Assembly: GCA_900549845.1 (NCBI GenBank)
Contig: URPT01000011.1
Location: forward strand, 1-20,988
Direction of reading: 5' to 3'
From: an uncultured Veillonella sp.
GTDB taxonomy: Bacteria > Bacillota > Negativicutes > Veillonellales > Veillonellaceae
DNA: 20,988 nt
Shown: one piece after another, positions 7,397-15,764 of the stretch
Numbering within the stretch: the stretch's first letter is position 1
How the letters are laid out: the number at the start of each line of letters is the position of its first letter
Notes under the pieces: generated by a model
Databases searched by the model: none
Told to the model about the DNA's origin: nothing
What the model saw: only the letters and a program-made list of their open reading frames with translations
Translations under genes and position numbers: made by a program

Positions 7397-10300
7397 GGTT
7401 TTCACCTCCTTCGTTACCATTATTTTTATCGTTTCTGTTATTTCTATCGTTACTGTTGTTTCCGTCGCTACTGTTATTTACGTCATTTAAAGCTTCTTTC
7501 ATCCGTTCTAATGCATCATCTTCAGATAAGCCGGATAGATAATTATACTTATTACGGCTAGAGTCAAAACGGCAGACAGTACGATAATCACAATATGTAC
7601 ATGGTCTAAAGCCATTCAATTGATATGGCTTAATAGGAAACTGCCCATCCCCAATATTACGGCCCGTTTCAGCCATTACGTGGTTTGTATAACGGCACAT
7701 TACGTCAAATTCACCAGGATTCTTAACCTTGCGCAAATCATTGCTAGAAATGGTTTGATCTCTCTTTGTAGCAATTGGCACATATGGGCCTTTTTTGAGA
7801 CCATAGGATAAAAACTTATTATCGATATGCGTTAACAACTCAACGTCGTCTGCGAAGTACCCACTATTTTGCCATGCATCGCTTTCCTTAGCCAAAGATA
7901 TTGCATCTTCATAAGATATAGGCGTTTTAGCCGGAATTTTAGGATTCTTCACATAGGAATACACCACAGCCGCAGGAGCTATCGATTCGCCCTTCGCTTT
8001 ACCGTAAGCAGATTCTAAGGCCAACAAATAGGTCATGAGCTGCAATTTAAGGCCATAGTATACATCTTGGGCCGTAACATGTGCGCCGCCTGATTTGTAG
8101 TCAATAACCATACCATAAGTTTGACCATCTCGGGTATATTCATCGATGCGGTCAATTTGACCAATGAGGCGTAAATAACGATCCTCTCCAAGAGGCACCC
8201 GAATCGGATCCCAGCCGCCTTGACGGCCAAAATCTTGCTCTAAGTATTTCGTATCAAAATCACTGCGCTTGGACCACTCAACGAGGCGGTCTACCGTTAC
8301 ATGTAATGTTCTTTGTACACGCTGCTCGATTGCCTTTTGGTAGGCATCACTCGTTTCCTCGCCCCCCTGATTTTCTTGTAAAATCTCATCGGCTACAGAA
8401 CGACATAAATTTTGTTGCTCCTCTTCATTGAGGTCACGCCATTGTTTATTGTTATCTAATAGATAATTACCTAAACGCTCTAAGTTAGCATGAAGGAATG
8501 TACCAATTTCAGGCGCACCAAAGGAGCGTACACGACGCGGTTCTAGTTTCAAACCATACTGCACATAGAACTTGAACGGACATTGCTGATATCTCTCTAG
8601 ACGCGTCACAGAACCAGACATATAGCCTTTAGATAGGAACAATCCATTCACTAAATCCTTCGTAATGACCGGCACATCATTATTATCTCGAATACCACGA
8701 GATACCTCACCTAAACGAGGACGGTAGGTATCGCTGTTACGAGCCCAGTTATATAAGCCCCACCACAGTGGATTCACCTCATGACCGCTAAAGAGAGCGC
8801 CCCAGCGTTCAGATAATAACGACAAACTCTGTAAAGGTCGCCATACATACTCCGACTCGGTATCAGGTGCAATAGAGAGTGGAATATCTACCGCCTTATC
8901 TACATAACCAAGGGATTCTAGTCGTTTCACCACGAAGGATGGCTCAAGGCCGGTTCCATCTTCACCAGAGCTTGCATAGGACAGCGTCAACGAATCGGAT
9001 GCCCGCGTCATAGCTAGGTATAGTAGGAAATTCTCGTTGAAAGCCTTCGGCAGGGCACCTTCAGCAAGGGTAATACCTGCATCAGCTAACTCTTGGCGTT
9101 CCTTATCCTTAATAAGGCCTTCATCGCCCATGCTTTGTGGGAATACGCCTTGGTTAAGGCCCATGACGAATACCTTAGGCCACCATTGGCTATAACCGCG
9201 TTCGATGGTGGTAATCACCACATGATCTAGGGACGGTGGAATCATGGAATAATTTACATCGCTCAAGCCTTCTTCGAGGAGTAGCATCATCTCATCTAGG
9301 GTCAACACTTCATCCTTCATGACCATAGAGATTTCATCTATGAAAGAAATAACCGCATTGTACATCTGTTCATGGCTGGCTTTCGACTCTTGATCGCCCA
9401 CCGTTTCTGCATCTTTTGCCCATTCATATAGACGCTCAGGCACTTGCAAGGTTTCTAAGAGACCATACAGCTGTTCACCCCATTCTGCGCCCGTATGGCC
9501 TTCGCTATGAGCGGCAAAGTCAAACCATGGGGATAGGATGTCCATAATAGTTTGCCTTGCTTGGTTAACACGTGCTCTACGAGGTGCATCAGCGTGATTT
9601 TCTTCATCTTGTCCCTCATGAAAGCCTCGTAAATAGGGCCAGCTTTCACGTTCCCATTTATAATGGTCGATACCAAACTCGAGCACATAGTTTTCTAGTT
9701 CATCTACGGCCTCACGGCTGAGTGGCATCAAGTCTGTTTTAAGCAATAAAAACATGCTGTCTCGACTGTAGCTATGGCGCACAATATCAAAGAGAGCCGT
9801 CAACAATTCGCCTAATGGATGGTTTTTCATAGGCCGCTGACGGTCGATAAAGTGCGGAATGCCATACCGGGCGAAGACCTTTTCTAAGGTATCCCCATAC
9901 GTTTCCGACTCGCGAAGCATAATACATACATCGCGGTAACGTGCCTCTGGAGAGGATTCCACATAAGCTAAGATGCGACGAGCTATGGCATCGGCTTCTC
10001 GTTCTCGGTTGTAACCACGAATGAGCGGAACCGTAGTATCAATAGAATTTTGCTTACTAGGACTAGTAAAGTAATTAGCCTCTAATTCTTGTACGATTTT
10101 AGGGCCCCGTTTACCATCAAAACCAACCCAGTTAATACTAGAGCCATAACGAGCAACTAAAGTATCGTAAATCTCTAAAGGTCGGCTAAAGAGATGCTCC
10201 CCTCGATGAGCAATATTTAATACCTTTGGAGCCATTGGCAAGTCGATGGTAATAACTGCTTCCTTAGCCAAATCAAATAAGGTATAGATCAACTCGTAGT

Positions 10301-10934
10301 GAGTAGGCGTAAACCAATGAAAGCCATCGATAAAGACGTGGCTGTTTTCCATCAGTGGAGATTGAGGTAATGCCTCTACGATTTCCATGATAGGATCGAT
10401 GTCGCGCTCCCCATGACGACTGATTTCCTCTTCATAGGCGGCCATACAAATAGCAAGCTCCTGCAATTTCTTTTGTAATACTTTATTTTTAACGGACTCC
10501 GCCCCACGTTCAAGGTCATTAGGACCGACGCGGAAGGCGCGAAACTCAGAAAAGAGCTGTTGCAATACAGAGGAAAATTCAGGACGTTTTGTAGCCTGTT
10601 CTAAGAGGCCTAATTCTTTTTGTTTTCGCTTCATAACAAGGCGCAACAACATAGACCGGCCAAAGCTAGATAAGCTTGATTGACCGGCCCCTTTGGAGCC
10701 TATTGATTGATATACTTGGTAACCCAAACGACCAAAGCCTACGACACGGACCGTAGTAAAACCTTTTTCAGGCATAAATTCTGCAAGTTCTCGCTCTACC
10801 CGATAGGTAGCTGGCTCAGGAACGAGTAAGATTATGGGTTCCCCTGGACAATCGGTCATCACTTGACGTATCCGTTCATATACGGCACGTGTCTTACCAG
10901 ATCCCGCTCGTCCATAATAGACACTAATATTCAT
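7386..10934 (-). CDS. addB: ATP-dependent nuclease subunit B (AddB/RexB)
   Basis: A 1182-residue protein, full length for the family, with a GGAGGT ribosome binding site directly before the ATG. AddB pairs with AddA; it recognises Chi-type sites through an inactive helicase fold and cuts one strand with its own nuclease. Walker A GRAGSGKT lies at residues 8-15. The C-terminal RecB-type nuclease shows GTFLHANLE, LIGQIDRID, VIDYKSGG (Asp945, Lys947) and LQLMTYLLAL. Four cysteines, Cys785, Cys1112, Cys1115 and Cys1121 (C-x2-C-x5-C at the end), match the iron-sulfur staple that closes the AddB nuclease domain. All catalytic and cluster residues that I can place are present, so AddB looks intact although its partner is frameshifted. 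The last 30 residues are an Asn/Asp-rich low-complexity tail. Confidence 0.96.
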   Translation of the reverse strand: MNISVYYGRAGSGKTRAVYERIRQVMTDCPGEPIILLVPEPATYRVERELAEFMPEKGFTTVRVVGFGRLGYQVYQSIGSKGAGQSSLSSFGRSMLLRLVMKRKQKELGLLEQATKRPEFSSVLQQLFSEFRAFRVGPNDLERGAESVKNKVLQKKLQELAICMAAYEEEISRHGERDIDPIMEIVEALPQSPLMENSHVFIDGFHWFTPTHYELIYTLFDLAKEAVITIDLPMAPKVLNIAHRGEHLFSRPLEIYDTLVARYGSSINWVGFDGKRGPKIVQELEANYFTSPSKQNSIDTTVPLIRGYNREREADAIARRILAYVESSPEARYRDVCIMLRESETYGDTLEKVFARYGIPHFIDRQRPMKNHPLGELLTALFDIVRHSYSRDSMFLLLKTDLMPLSREAVDELENYVLEFGIDHYKWERESWPYLRGFHEGQDEENHADAPRRARVNQARQTIMDILSPWFDFAAHSEGHTGAEWGEQLYGLLETLQVPERLYEWAKDAETVGDQESKASHEQMYNAVISFIDEISMVMKDEVLTLDEMMLLLEEGLSDVNYSMIPPSLDHVVITTIERGYSQWWPKVFVMGLNQGVFPQSMGDEGLIKDKERQELADAGITLAEGALPKAFNENFLLYLAMTRASDSLTLSYASSGEDGTGLEPSFVVKRLESLGYVDKAVDIPLSIAPDTESEYVWRPLQSLSLLSERWGALFSGHEVNPLWWGLYNWARNSDTYRPRLGEVSRGIRDNNDVPVITKDLVNGLFLSKGYMSGSVTRLERYQQCPFKFYVQYGLKLEPRRVRSFGAPEIGTFLHANLERLGNYLLDNNKQWRDLNEEEQQNLCRSVADEILQENQGGEETSDAYQKAIEQRVQRTLHVTVDRLVEWSKRSDFDTKYLEQDFGRQGGWDPIRVPLGEDRYLRLIGQIDRIDEYTRDGQTYGMVIDYKSGGAHVTAQDVYYGLKLQLMTYLLALESAYGKAKGESIAPAAVVYSYVKNPKIPAKTPISYEDAISLAKESDAWQNSGYFADDVELLTHIDNKFLSYGLKKGPYVPIATKRDQTISSNDLRKVKNPGEFDVMCRYTNHVMAETGRNIGDGQFPIKPYQLNGFRPCTYCDYRTVCRFDSSRNKYNYLSGLSEDDALERMKEALNDVNNSSDGNNSNDRNNRNDKNNGNEGGENHGC
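7401..7484 (-). repeat. Low-complexity Asn/Asp/Ser codon repeat in the addB tail
   Basis: The end of addB encodes runs such as NNSSDGNNSNDRNNRNDKNN. On the plus strand it appears as repeated T-rich hexamers and nonamers of the TTTCTGTTA/TATCGTTACTG type. The tract lies beyond the last cluster cysteine and overlaps the addA ribosome binding site. It is probably a disordered, length-variable tail. Confidence 0.7.
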
Positions 10935-11057
10935 GAGACCTCCCTAGTGAAACTTTCACCATCTCAGTTTATATAATTTATATAATCCACAAACTTCATC
11001 TTATTTATATATTTCTTGTTCTTAGGTATAGCCTAAAACTATTTTTTTCGATATAAT

Positions 11058-11092
11058 ATATTACTATACTAAGTATTATTATATAGTAATAT
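11058..11092. repeat. Perfect 11-bp inverted repeat in the addB-exported protein gap
   Basis: ATATTACTATA (11058-11068) and its exact complement TATAGTAATAT (11082-11092) flank a 13-base loop. The site lies in the 343-base gap 10935-11277 between the divergent addB and the exported-protein gene. It has no T-run typical of a terminator, so a protein binding site or AT-rich hairpin is more likely. Apart from two promoters I see nothing else in this gap. Confidence 0.55.
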
Positions 11093-11141
11093 GACATTCT
11101 GTGCTTAATTCTGGGGTTAATTTAAGCTAATTGTACAAAAT

Positions 11142-11171
11142 TTGACTCATTTGATTATATTTGTTTATAAT
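11142..11171 (+). promoter_or_regulatory. Upstream sigma-70-type promoter of the exported protein gene
   Basis: TTGACT (11142-11147) and a perfect TATAAT (11166-11171) are separated by 18 bases. It lies upstream of a second promoter for the same gene. Confidence 0.55.
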
Positions 11172-11193
11172 TAATAAAAAAATTTATATTTTA

Positions 11194-11222
11194 TTTACAA
11201 TTAACAGAATTTCATATATAAT
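11194..11222 (+). promoter_or_regulatory. Proximal sigma-70-type promoter of the exported protein gene
   Basis: TTTACA (11194-11199) and a perfect TATAAT (11217-11222) are separated by exactly 17 bases, in AT-rich sequence. Transcription would start near 11229, about 50 bases before the ATG. Confidence 0.7.
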
Positions 11223-11277
11223 ACATGTTAGTATTTGTGTTATTTGTAAAAAATCATGTATTTAGGAGTGAACTATT

Positions 11278-12255
11278 ATGAACAAAAAACATTTAGCAGC
11301 TGCTTTCGCAGTATTTGCAGCTACAACTATGTCTTTCTCTGCTTTTGCAGCATCTGTTGATGCTAATGCACGTGCTTACGAACGCGCTGCAGCTGAGCAA
11401 TATACTTACGCTGCACCTCAAGCAGCTACACCAGCCTACCAATCTGGTTATGTAACAAGTGCACCACGCCCTGGTTACAAACCATTGCCAGCTGTACCTT
11501 ACACTGCAGGTGACATGGCACAACAAATGCCTGTATCCAAAGAATTGGGCGATCCAGTTTTCGTAGCACCTCAAACAACTGCAGTAGGTCTTCAAATCAT
11601 GGACCCTATCGCACCTAGCTACCAACCTGTATACCAAGAAACTGTAACTTCCGTAACAGCTAATGGCAACGGCAGTGCATACGTTTCCCGTTATAAAACT
11701 AATCAATTAAATGCATTCGACTTGTTGTTGAACGGCAAATCCTACACTTACGACTTGCCTGCATACACTAATGGCTACCAAGTGAAAACTGCTAGCTCCT
11801 ACAACCGTGCTGGTGATGGCGTTGCAAACGTTTTCTCTACAAACGTAATCACTGAAGCAGTTGTAAATAACAACTCCTTACGTATCACTGTTAACATGAC
11901 TCAACCAACAGCTGTAGCAGCTGCTAAATTGCGCTCCATGCAACAAACTGGTCAAGTAGCAGGTGGTGAAGTAGCTGCATTGTTCGCTTACAATGAAAGC
12001 TATGATGGTGTAAAACAAGCTGCTCAATATGACGTATTCAACAACGGCAATCGTTACATCATCGTTAAATCCGGCGCTGTAACTGTACCAAACGGTGCAC
12101 AACACCCTTACGCAACTGCATTGTTCGCAGTAACTGACGATACTGTAGCTGCTGTAACAGTATCTGGCAACACTGCTGATGCTTACGATTTAGTAAAAGG
12201 TACTGCATACGCAATTGCACAATCTGCTCGCGTATCTAACGCACGTACTCGCTAA
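11278..12255 (+). CDS. Exported Ala-rich protein of unknown function
   Basis: A 325-residue protein with a TAGGAGTGA ribosome binding site. Residues 1-25 are a classical Sec signal peptide: Lys at 3-4, a hydrophobic Ala/Phe core, and cleavage after SAFA or the next Ala. The mature protein begins with a Tyr/Ala/Pro-rich stretch (residues about 30-120, including PGYKPLPAVPYT). A folded part rich in beta-type alternation follows (about 125-315), with segments FDLLLNGKSYTYDLP, SLRITVNMTQP and NRYIIVKSGAVTVP. There is no Cys, so no lipobox or disulfide. I recognise no domain. Codon choice is strongly biased (GCA, GCT, GTA, GTT, TCC) unlike its neighbours, which together with tandem promoters suggests an abundant periplasmic or surface protein. 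It is a single-gene transcript with its own terminator. Confidence 0.85.
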   Translation: MNKKHLAAAFAVFAATTMSFSAFAASVDANARAYERAAAEQYTYAAPQAATPAYQSGYVTSAPRPGYKPLPAVPYTAGDMAQQMPVSKELGDPVFVAPQTTAVGLQIMDPIAPSYQPVYQETVTSVTANGNGSAYVSRYKTNQLNAFDLLLNGKSYTYDLPAYTNGYQVKTASSYNRAGDGVANVFSTNVITEAVVNNNSLRITVNMTQPTAVAAAKLRSMQQTGQVAGGEVAALFAYNESYDGVKQAAQYDVFNNGNRYIIVKSGAVTVPNGAQHPYATALFAVTDDTVAAVTVSGNTADAYDLVKGTAYAIAQSARVSNARTR

Positions 12256-12334
12256 TTCTAACTATAATTCGTTACGAATTAACTATAATGGTGAAAGCTA
12301 CAAGCCTTCACACCTAAAGACTATATAAATCACT

Positions 12335-12373
12335 AAATCCCCGAATGAGATATCTCATTCGGGGATTTTTTTT
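12335..12373 (+). terminator. Rho-independent terminator after the exported protein gene
   Basis: A 16-bp perfect stem (12335-12350 with 12353-12368) with a CCCCG/CGGGG core and a TA loop runs into eight T. The rest of the gap 12256-12498 shows nothing else. Confidence 0.93.
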
Positions 12374-12498
12374 AGCTAGTTATAAAGCTCAGGATCTAAG
12401 GTCTAACCTTCATACCTAAGCAAATTAAGATGATGTATCTTACCAACTAGGTCCTTAACTTAATAAATTTATGAATTATTAGATTTATGATTCTTTAA

Positions 12499-13047
12499 TT
12501 ATAGTCTTGTAAATATCTCTAATGCCTTATAGGCCATCAAACGATAGCCACGCGCATTGGGATGTACTTCACCAGCAAAGACAATTTGGCCTATTTGATC
12601 CGCTTCATATAAAGTTGTATAGAAGTCTATAACCTTTAAGTCATGCTCTGCTGCATAAGCTTTTAATTGTTCATTTACATCTCGCACAACAAGGTCTAAG
12701 CCATCCATATCGCTATCGATTTGTGTTTCTAAACCAATAATAACCTTCCCCTTTGTGCTCGCTAGTTCAATAGCTTTCACCAAGGTCTTGAACACATATG
12801 TACTATCTCGACCTTGCAAAATATCATTAGTACCACACATTAAGAAGATATGACGCGTGGAATCAGCTACAGCTGTTGGTAGCCATTTTTCAATGTTATA
12901 AATCATGCCCTGAACGGAGCATCCGTCTTCACCATAATTTGTAAAATGTACACCCTCTATAGATGCATCACAAATTTCAACCCAACCTTGGCCATAAGGC
13001 ACATCATAACCGCGGGTAATGCTATCGCCAAAACAGATAATTTCCAT
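12499..13047 (-). CDS. SGNH/GDSL-family hydrolase
   Basis: A 182-residue cytoplasmic-type esterase or lipase-like protein. The ATG at 13045-13047 is chosen over one 24 bases upstream because AGGAGGT lies six bases ahead of it. Block I is CFGDSITRG with the nucleophile Ser9; block II contains the oxyanion Gly around NYGEDG; block III is CGTND with Asn74; block V is VHPNARGY with His162. The usual Asp three residues before that His (D-x-x-H) is Gly159 here, with Glu160 next to it, so the triad is atypical or Glu takes the role. The family cleaves esters of many kinds and the substrate cannot be predicted. A TATAAT box on the minus strand at 13093-13098 fits its promoter. Confidence 0.9.
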   Translation of the reverse strand: MEIICFGDSITRGYDVPYGQGWVEICDASIEGVHFTNYGEDGCSVQGMIYNIEKWLPTAVADSTRHIFLMCGTNDILQGRDSTYVFKTLVKAIELASTKGKVIIGLETQIDSDMDGLDLVVRDVNEQLKAYAAEHDLKVIDFYTTLYEADQIGQIVFAGEVHPNARGYRLMAYKALEIFTRL

Positions 13048-13157
13048 ATCTAGACCTCCTGTACTATGCAATAATCATATAACAAAAAGATGATTATACA
13101 CAATATACATATTATGGAGTTTTATATGCATTTCTAATGGAATTACATGTATGACTA

Positions 13158-13166
13158 TGGTATACT
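13158..13166 (+). promoter_or_regulatory. Extended -10 promoter of the Pro-rich exported protein gene
   Basis: TGG-TATACT (13158-13166) is an extended -10 element (TGn-TATACT). No good -35 lies upstream, as is usual for this promoter type. The ATG is 25 bases beyond it, after a GAGAGGT ribosome binding site. Confidence 0.5.
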
Positions 13167-13190
13167 AATTCCACATAAGAGAGGTCTAAC

Positions 13191-13988
13191 ATGAGAAAAC
13201 TTTATCCCTTTTTAATACTAGCATTGGCAACATTGCAATCTGCTAGTGCCATTTCACAATATGAATTAGAGAACAAGCCTACTCAATACCAAGTAGCTTA
13301 TAATAGTCCTTCAGAGACTGTGTATATCGACTTAAGTACAATCAGTCTAGCACAGGCAGGTCCTACGTATAGCACGCTTCATGCTCGTACAATTAGTCTG
13401 TATAAAAATCAGAATATCATAGCCGATTATTCAACTAATTATACATATCATCGAGGTAACACCTCTAAAGATATTTATCTTATGGATTGGCATGTGGCAC
13501 CAGCGAAATTCTACCAAGTAAATGGCGCCCCTATAGGAGCTGCTAACAATCAGCGTTCTGTTCTATCTACAGGTGCTCATGTCGCTACAAAGGGCTCTGC
13601 GGTTGCTGAAATAGGTCAATTTATTTTACATAATGCATTGGAAATGGAACGTATTACATATACTTCTACGAACCCCTATGTACCACCACGTCCATATAAG
13701 CCAATAAGTGCACCGGCTCCAACAGCAAGCAAGCCATTATTTGGTGTTCAACCACCACCAGGCGTATACAAACCGCTAAACCAATTAGAATCGCCTTATA
13801 CTCCTAATCAACCACGGTTAACACCATCTAAACTAGGTGTATATGGTCCTGTCCCCCCACCTTCTCCACAAGGTCCAAGACCGAGTGACTGGATTCTTGA
13901 TATCCAAAATCAAGATATGCCAGATCCTAATACACCTATGAGTGAATGGAGACCGCAACCGGACTATCACGCACCACAAAAACCATAG
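13191..13988 (+). CDS. Exported protein with Pro-rich C-terminal half, unknown function
   Basis: A 265-residue protein. Residues 1-20 form a Sec signal peptide (MRKLYPFLILALATLQSASA). Residues about 21-155 look folded and beta-rich, with VYIDLSTISL, TYSTLHARTISLYKNQNIIA and DIYLMDWHVAPAKFYQVNG. Residues about 160-265 are Pro-rich and disordered, with repeated P-x-x-YKP, PPPG-Y and PSP-type motifs. There is no Cys, no lipobox and no sortase motif. The YKP-rich stretch recalls the N-terminal part of the exported protein at 11278-12255, so the two may share an envelope role, though they are not clearly homologous. I recognise no domain. Confidence 0.8.
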   Translation: MRKLYPFLILALATLQSASAISQYELENKPTQYQVAYNSPSETVYIDLSTISLAQAGPTYSTLHARTISLYKNQNIIADYSTNYTYHRGNTSKDIYLMDWHVAPAKFYQVNGAPIGAANNQRSVLSTGAHVATKGSAVAEIGQFILHNALEMERITYTSTNPYVPPRPYKPISAPAPTASKPLFGVQPPPGVYKPLNQLESPYTPNQPRLTPSKLGVYGPVPPPSPQGPRPSDWILDIQNQDMPDPNTPMSEWRPQPDYHAPQKP

Positions 13989-14010
13989 GCATATAACTAA
14001 TAGAAAAACG

Positions 14011-14058
14011 AAAGAGACTGAACAGCTCCTTACCTTAGGAGAACTGTTCAGTCTCTTT
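14011..14058. terminator. Shared terminator between convergent genes
   Basis: A 15-bp perfect outer stem (14011-14025 with 14044-14058) and a 5-bp inner stem (14026-14030 with 14037-14041) are separated by an AA bulge. Exits on both strands are T-rich. It ends the Pro-rich protein gene and the MFS gene. Confidence 0.88.
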
Positions 14059-14114
14059 TATTTCATATTTTGTTTCTATACAATCAGATAAACCTATTGT
14101 ATGATGCTTTCACA

Positions 14115-15338
14115 TTATTTAAGACGTACAAAGAACAATGCGATAGCACCGATAACAGGAGCGATAGCAAGAGTCATCAATGCAGATTGATAGCTACCTG
14201 TAGCCGTTAACATGCTACCTAAAATCATAGGTGCCAACATAACACCGATTTGGTTAAATAAGTTTACAAATCCTGCTGTAGTACCACGTAAATGAGGTGC
14301 TGCGGATTGAATTACGAGAGCATTGGTCAATGCACTATGCATGAAAGCACCGATACCAAGGATTGGACCTGTTATGAAGAGCATATCTGGATTTGTAGTG
14401 CTTGCAAAGAGGATCAACGCTGGTGCGAATAAGAACATAACAAGAGCTACTAAATGGTTTTTCTTAATCGGTAAGATATCGGACAAAATACCGATGGTCG
14501 GCTTTGCAATAAGAGCGGCTAAACCAAAGGCAGACATTACATGGCCTGCATAGATAGCATTAACGCCGAGTTGTTTAACCATGTACAAGTTTGACCATTG
14601 AGCCACAGCCCAAGTAGCACCTGTAGCAAAGAATCCTGCAAAGGCAAGACAACAAATATTGCGATTTTTCAAAACATGTAGCAAATTTTCCTTTAAGGAA
14701 GTCTTTTCGCCTACATGAGCAGATGCCGTACTCGCCTCTGCTTCCCGTTGTGCTAAGATTTCAGCACTTGGTTTACGAACAGTGAAATAGCTGAGAATGA
14801 ACACAAGGATTGGTAATACGGCTGTTAAAAGGAATGCATTTTGCCAACCATAATTAGTGGCTACATATGGTGCGTATAGGTTTACAGTGGTCAACCCAAG
14901 GGATGTACAGGACATAAAGATCCCTACTGCAGCACCACGTTGATTAGGACCAAAGTAGTCCCCAATAGCACTTAAACAAGATGCTTGTACAGGAGCAGAT
15001 ACGATACCTAATAAGAAGCGCAATACCCAGCCATAAGTGTAATTATCGATGGTACTCATCAATGCCGTAATGAGCGCCATAGAAAGTAAGCTCACCAAAA
15101 TGGTATAACGGTAGCCAATGCGATCCGCTAAGATACCACCTGGTAAAACCATGATGGCATAGCCCATATAAAAGGCGGATAAATAAGCCGTACCCATTTG
15201 AGGCGTGAAACTCAACGCTTCATTAACAATAGGCATCAAGGATGCCCAAGATAAGCGCATAACAAAGCTAATCAAAAATGTTAGCCATACGCTGACAAGA
15301 ATTAAAATCTGAGTTCGTGAGAAACTAAGTCGATTCAT
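14115..15338 (-). CDS. MFS transporter, anion/organic-acid symporter-like
   Basis: A 407-residue membrane protein with about 12 hydrophobic segments and a central hydrophilic loop near residues 190-215. An AAAGGAG ribosome binding site precedes the ATG. The TM2-TM3 loop carries the MFS motif A-like GGILADRIGYRY. The TM4-TM5 region RFLLGIVSAPVQASCLSAIG with YFGPNQRGAAVGIF resembles the anion:cation symporter branch, which includes hexuronate, tartrate and phthalate carriers. The cargo cannot be told from sequence and no catabolic gene lies next to it. It is a single-gene unit bounded by the terminator at 14011-14058. It also marks the last ordinary gene before the toxin-immunity remnants begin. 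Confidence 0.9.
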   Translation of the reverse strand: MNRLSFSRTQILILVSVWLTFLISFVMRLSWASLMPIVNEALSFTPQMGTAYLSAFYMGYAIMVLPGGILADRIGYRYTILVSLLSMALITALMSTIDNYTYGWVLRFLLGIVSAPVQASCLSAIGDYFGPNQRGAAVGIFMSCTSLGLTTVNLYAPYVATNYGWQNAFLLTAVLPILVFILSYFTVRKPSAEILAQREAEASTASAHVGEKTSLKENLLHVLKNRNICCLAFAGFFATGATWAVAQWSNLYMVKQLGVNAIYAGHVMSAFGLAALIAKPTIGILSDILPIKKNHLVALVMFLFAPALILFASTTNPDMLFITGPILGIGAFMHSALTNALVIQSAAPHLRGTTAGFVNLFNQIGVMLAPMILGSMLTATGSYQSALMTLAIAPVIGAIALFFVRLK

Positions 15339-15430
15339 ACGAGCTCCTTTCTACAGAATAAAAACATATAAAGTAATCATACTATAAATAAAGGGTATTT
15401 TACAAACTCCAAAGATTATCAAAATACAAT

Positions 15431-15465
15431 AAAAAGCCCTCTAGGCATATAACCTAAGGGGCTTT
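15431..15465 (-). terminator. Terminator closing the toxin-immunity remnant region
   Basis: An imperfect 13-bp stem, 15433-15445 with 15453-15465 (two mismatches), is followed on the minus strand by TTTTT. It lies directly after the last Rhs fragment. Confidence 0.65.
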
Positions 15466-15475
15466 CTAAGTCGTG

Positions 15476-15612
15476 GCGGAAGGGTTGGTATGCGCTATCC
15501 GTTACCTTGATTTCACTCTTCAGTTTACCCAACCGTAATAATCGCCGAACCAAACCAAGTTGCCGTCTGCTTTGGGCCGGTTTTGTACCTGTGCCAGGGG
15601 TTCGTGCGTTCC
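15476..15612 (-). pseudogene. Rhs/YD-repeat protein fragment A, frameshifted
   Basis: Minus-strand translation gives THEPLAQVQNRPKADGNLVW then FGDYYGW in one frame, and GKLKSEIKVTDSAYQPFR in the next frame from 15529. Together these match the late Rhs core, where a (W)FGDYYGWGKL segment leads to QPFRLQNQ. One G is missing at about 15528-15530, which sends the first frame to a TGA at 15520-15522. Homology stops exactly after QPFR, where LQNQ should follow. The GC-richer sequence stands out from its AT-rich neighbours. In Rhs proteins this part lies just ahead of the variable toxin tip, so it is a broken cassette border. Confidence 0.8.
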
Positions 15613-15662
15613 GCACATACCCTAAGTCGGGATTGGAGGTTTTGTGCGGGCTCCGACTTGCT
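15604..15662 (-). repeat. Interspersed 59-bp repeat, copy R1
   Basis: It matches copy R2 (16857-16915) at about 50 of 59 positions without gaps. Both contain a GTGCG-CGCAC palindrome and a GATTGGAGGTTT core. R1 lies between the stop of the DUF1963-like gene and Rhs fragment A. Apart from this repeat and fragment A, the gap 15339-15764 shows no gene. Confidence 0.75.
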
Positions 15663-15764
15663 AATTACTTTAATTTAGATATGTATAGAATGCCATTTCC
15701 ATCAGAAAACAATTTAATACAGTTTCAATACTTTTATACATAATCCAATCCTTTTTAGTTTTGT

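Noticed and set aside
15419..15616. 65-codon frame MRNARTPGTG... as an independent gene
   Set aside because: Only its middle (GKLKSEIKVTDSAYQPFR) is protein-like and this is Rhs core in a shifted frame; the rest runs into a repeat and a terminator, and it has no ribosome binding site.
15507..15743. Plus-strand 78-codon frame over the same stretch
   Set aside because: It is a shadow of the Rhs fragment and repeat R1 with no start signal.
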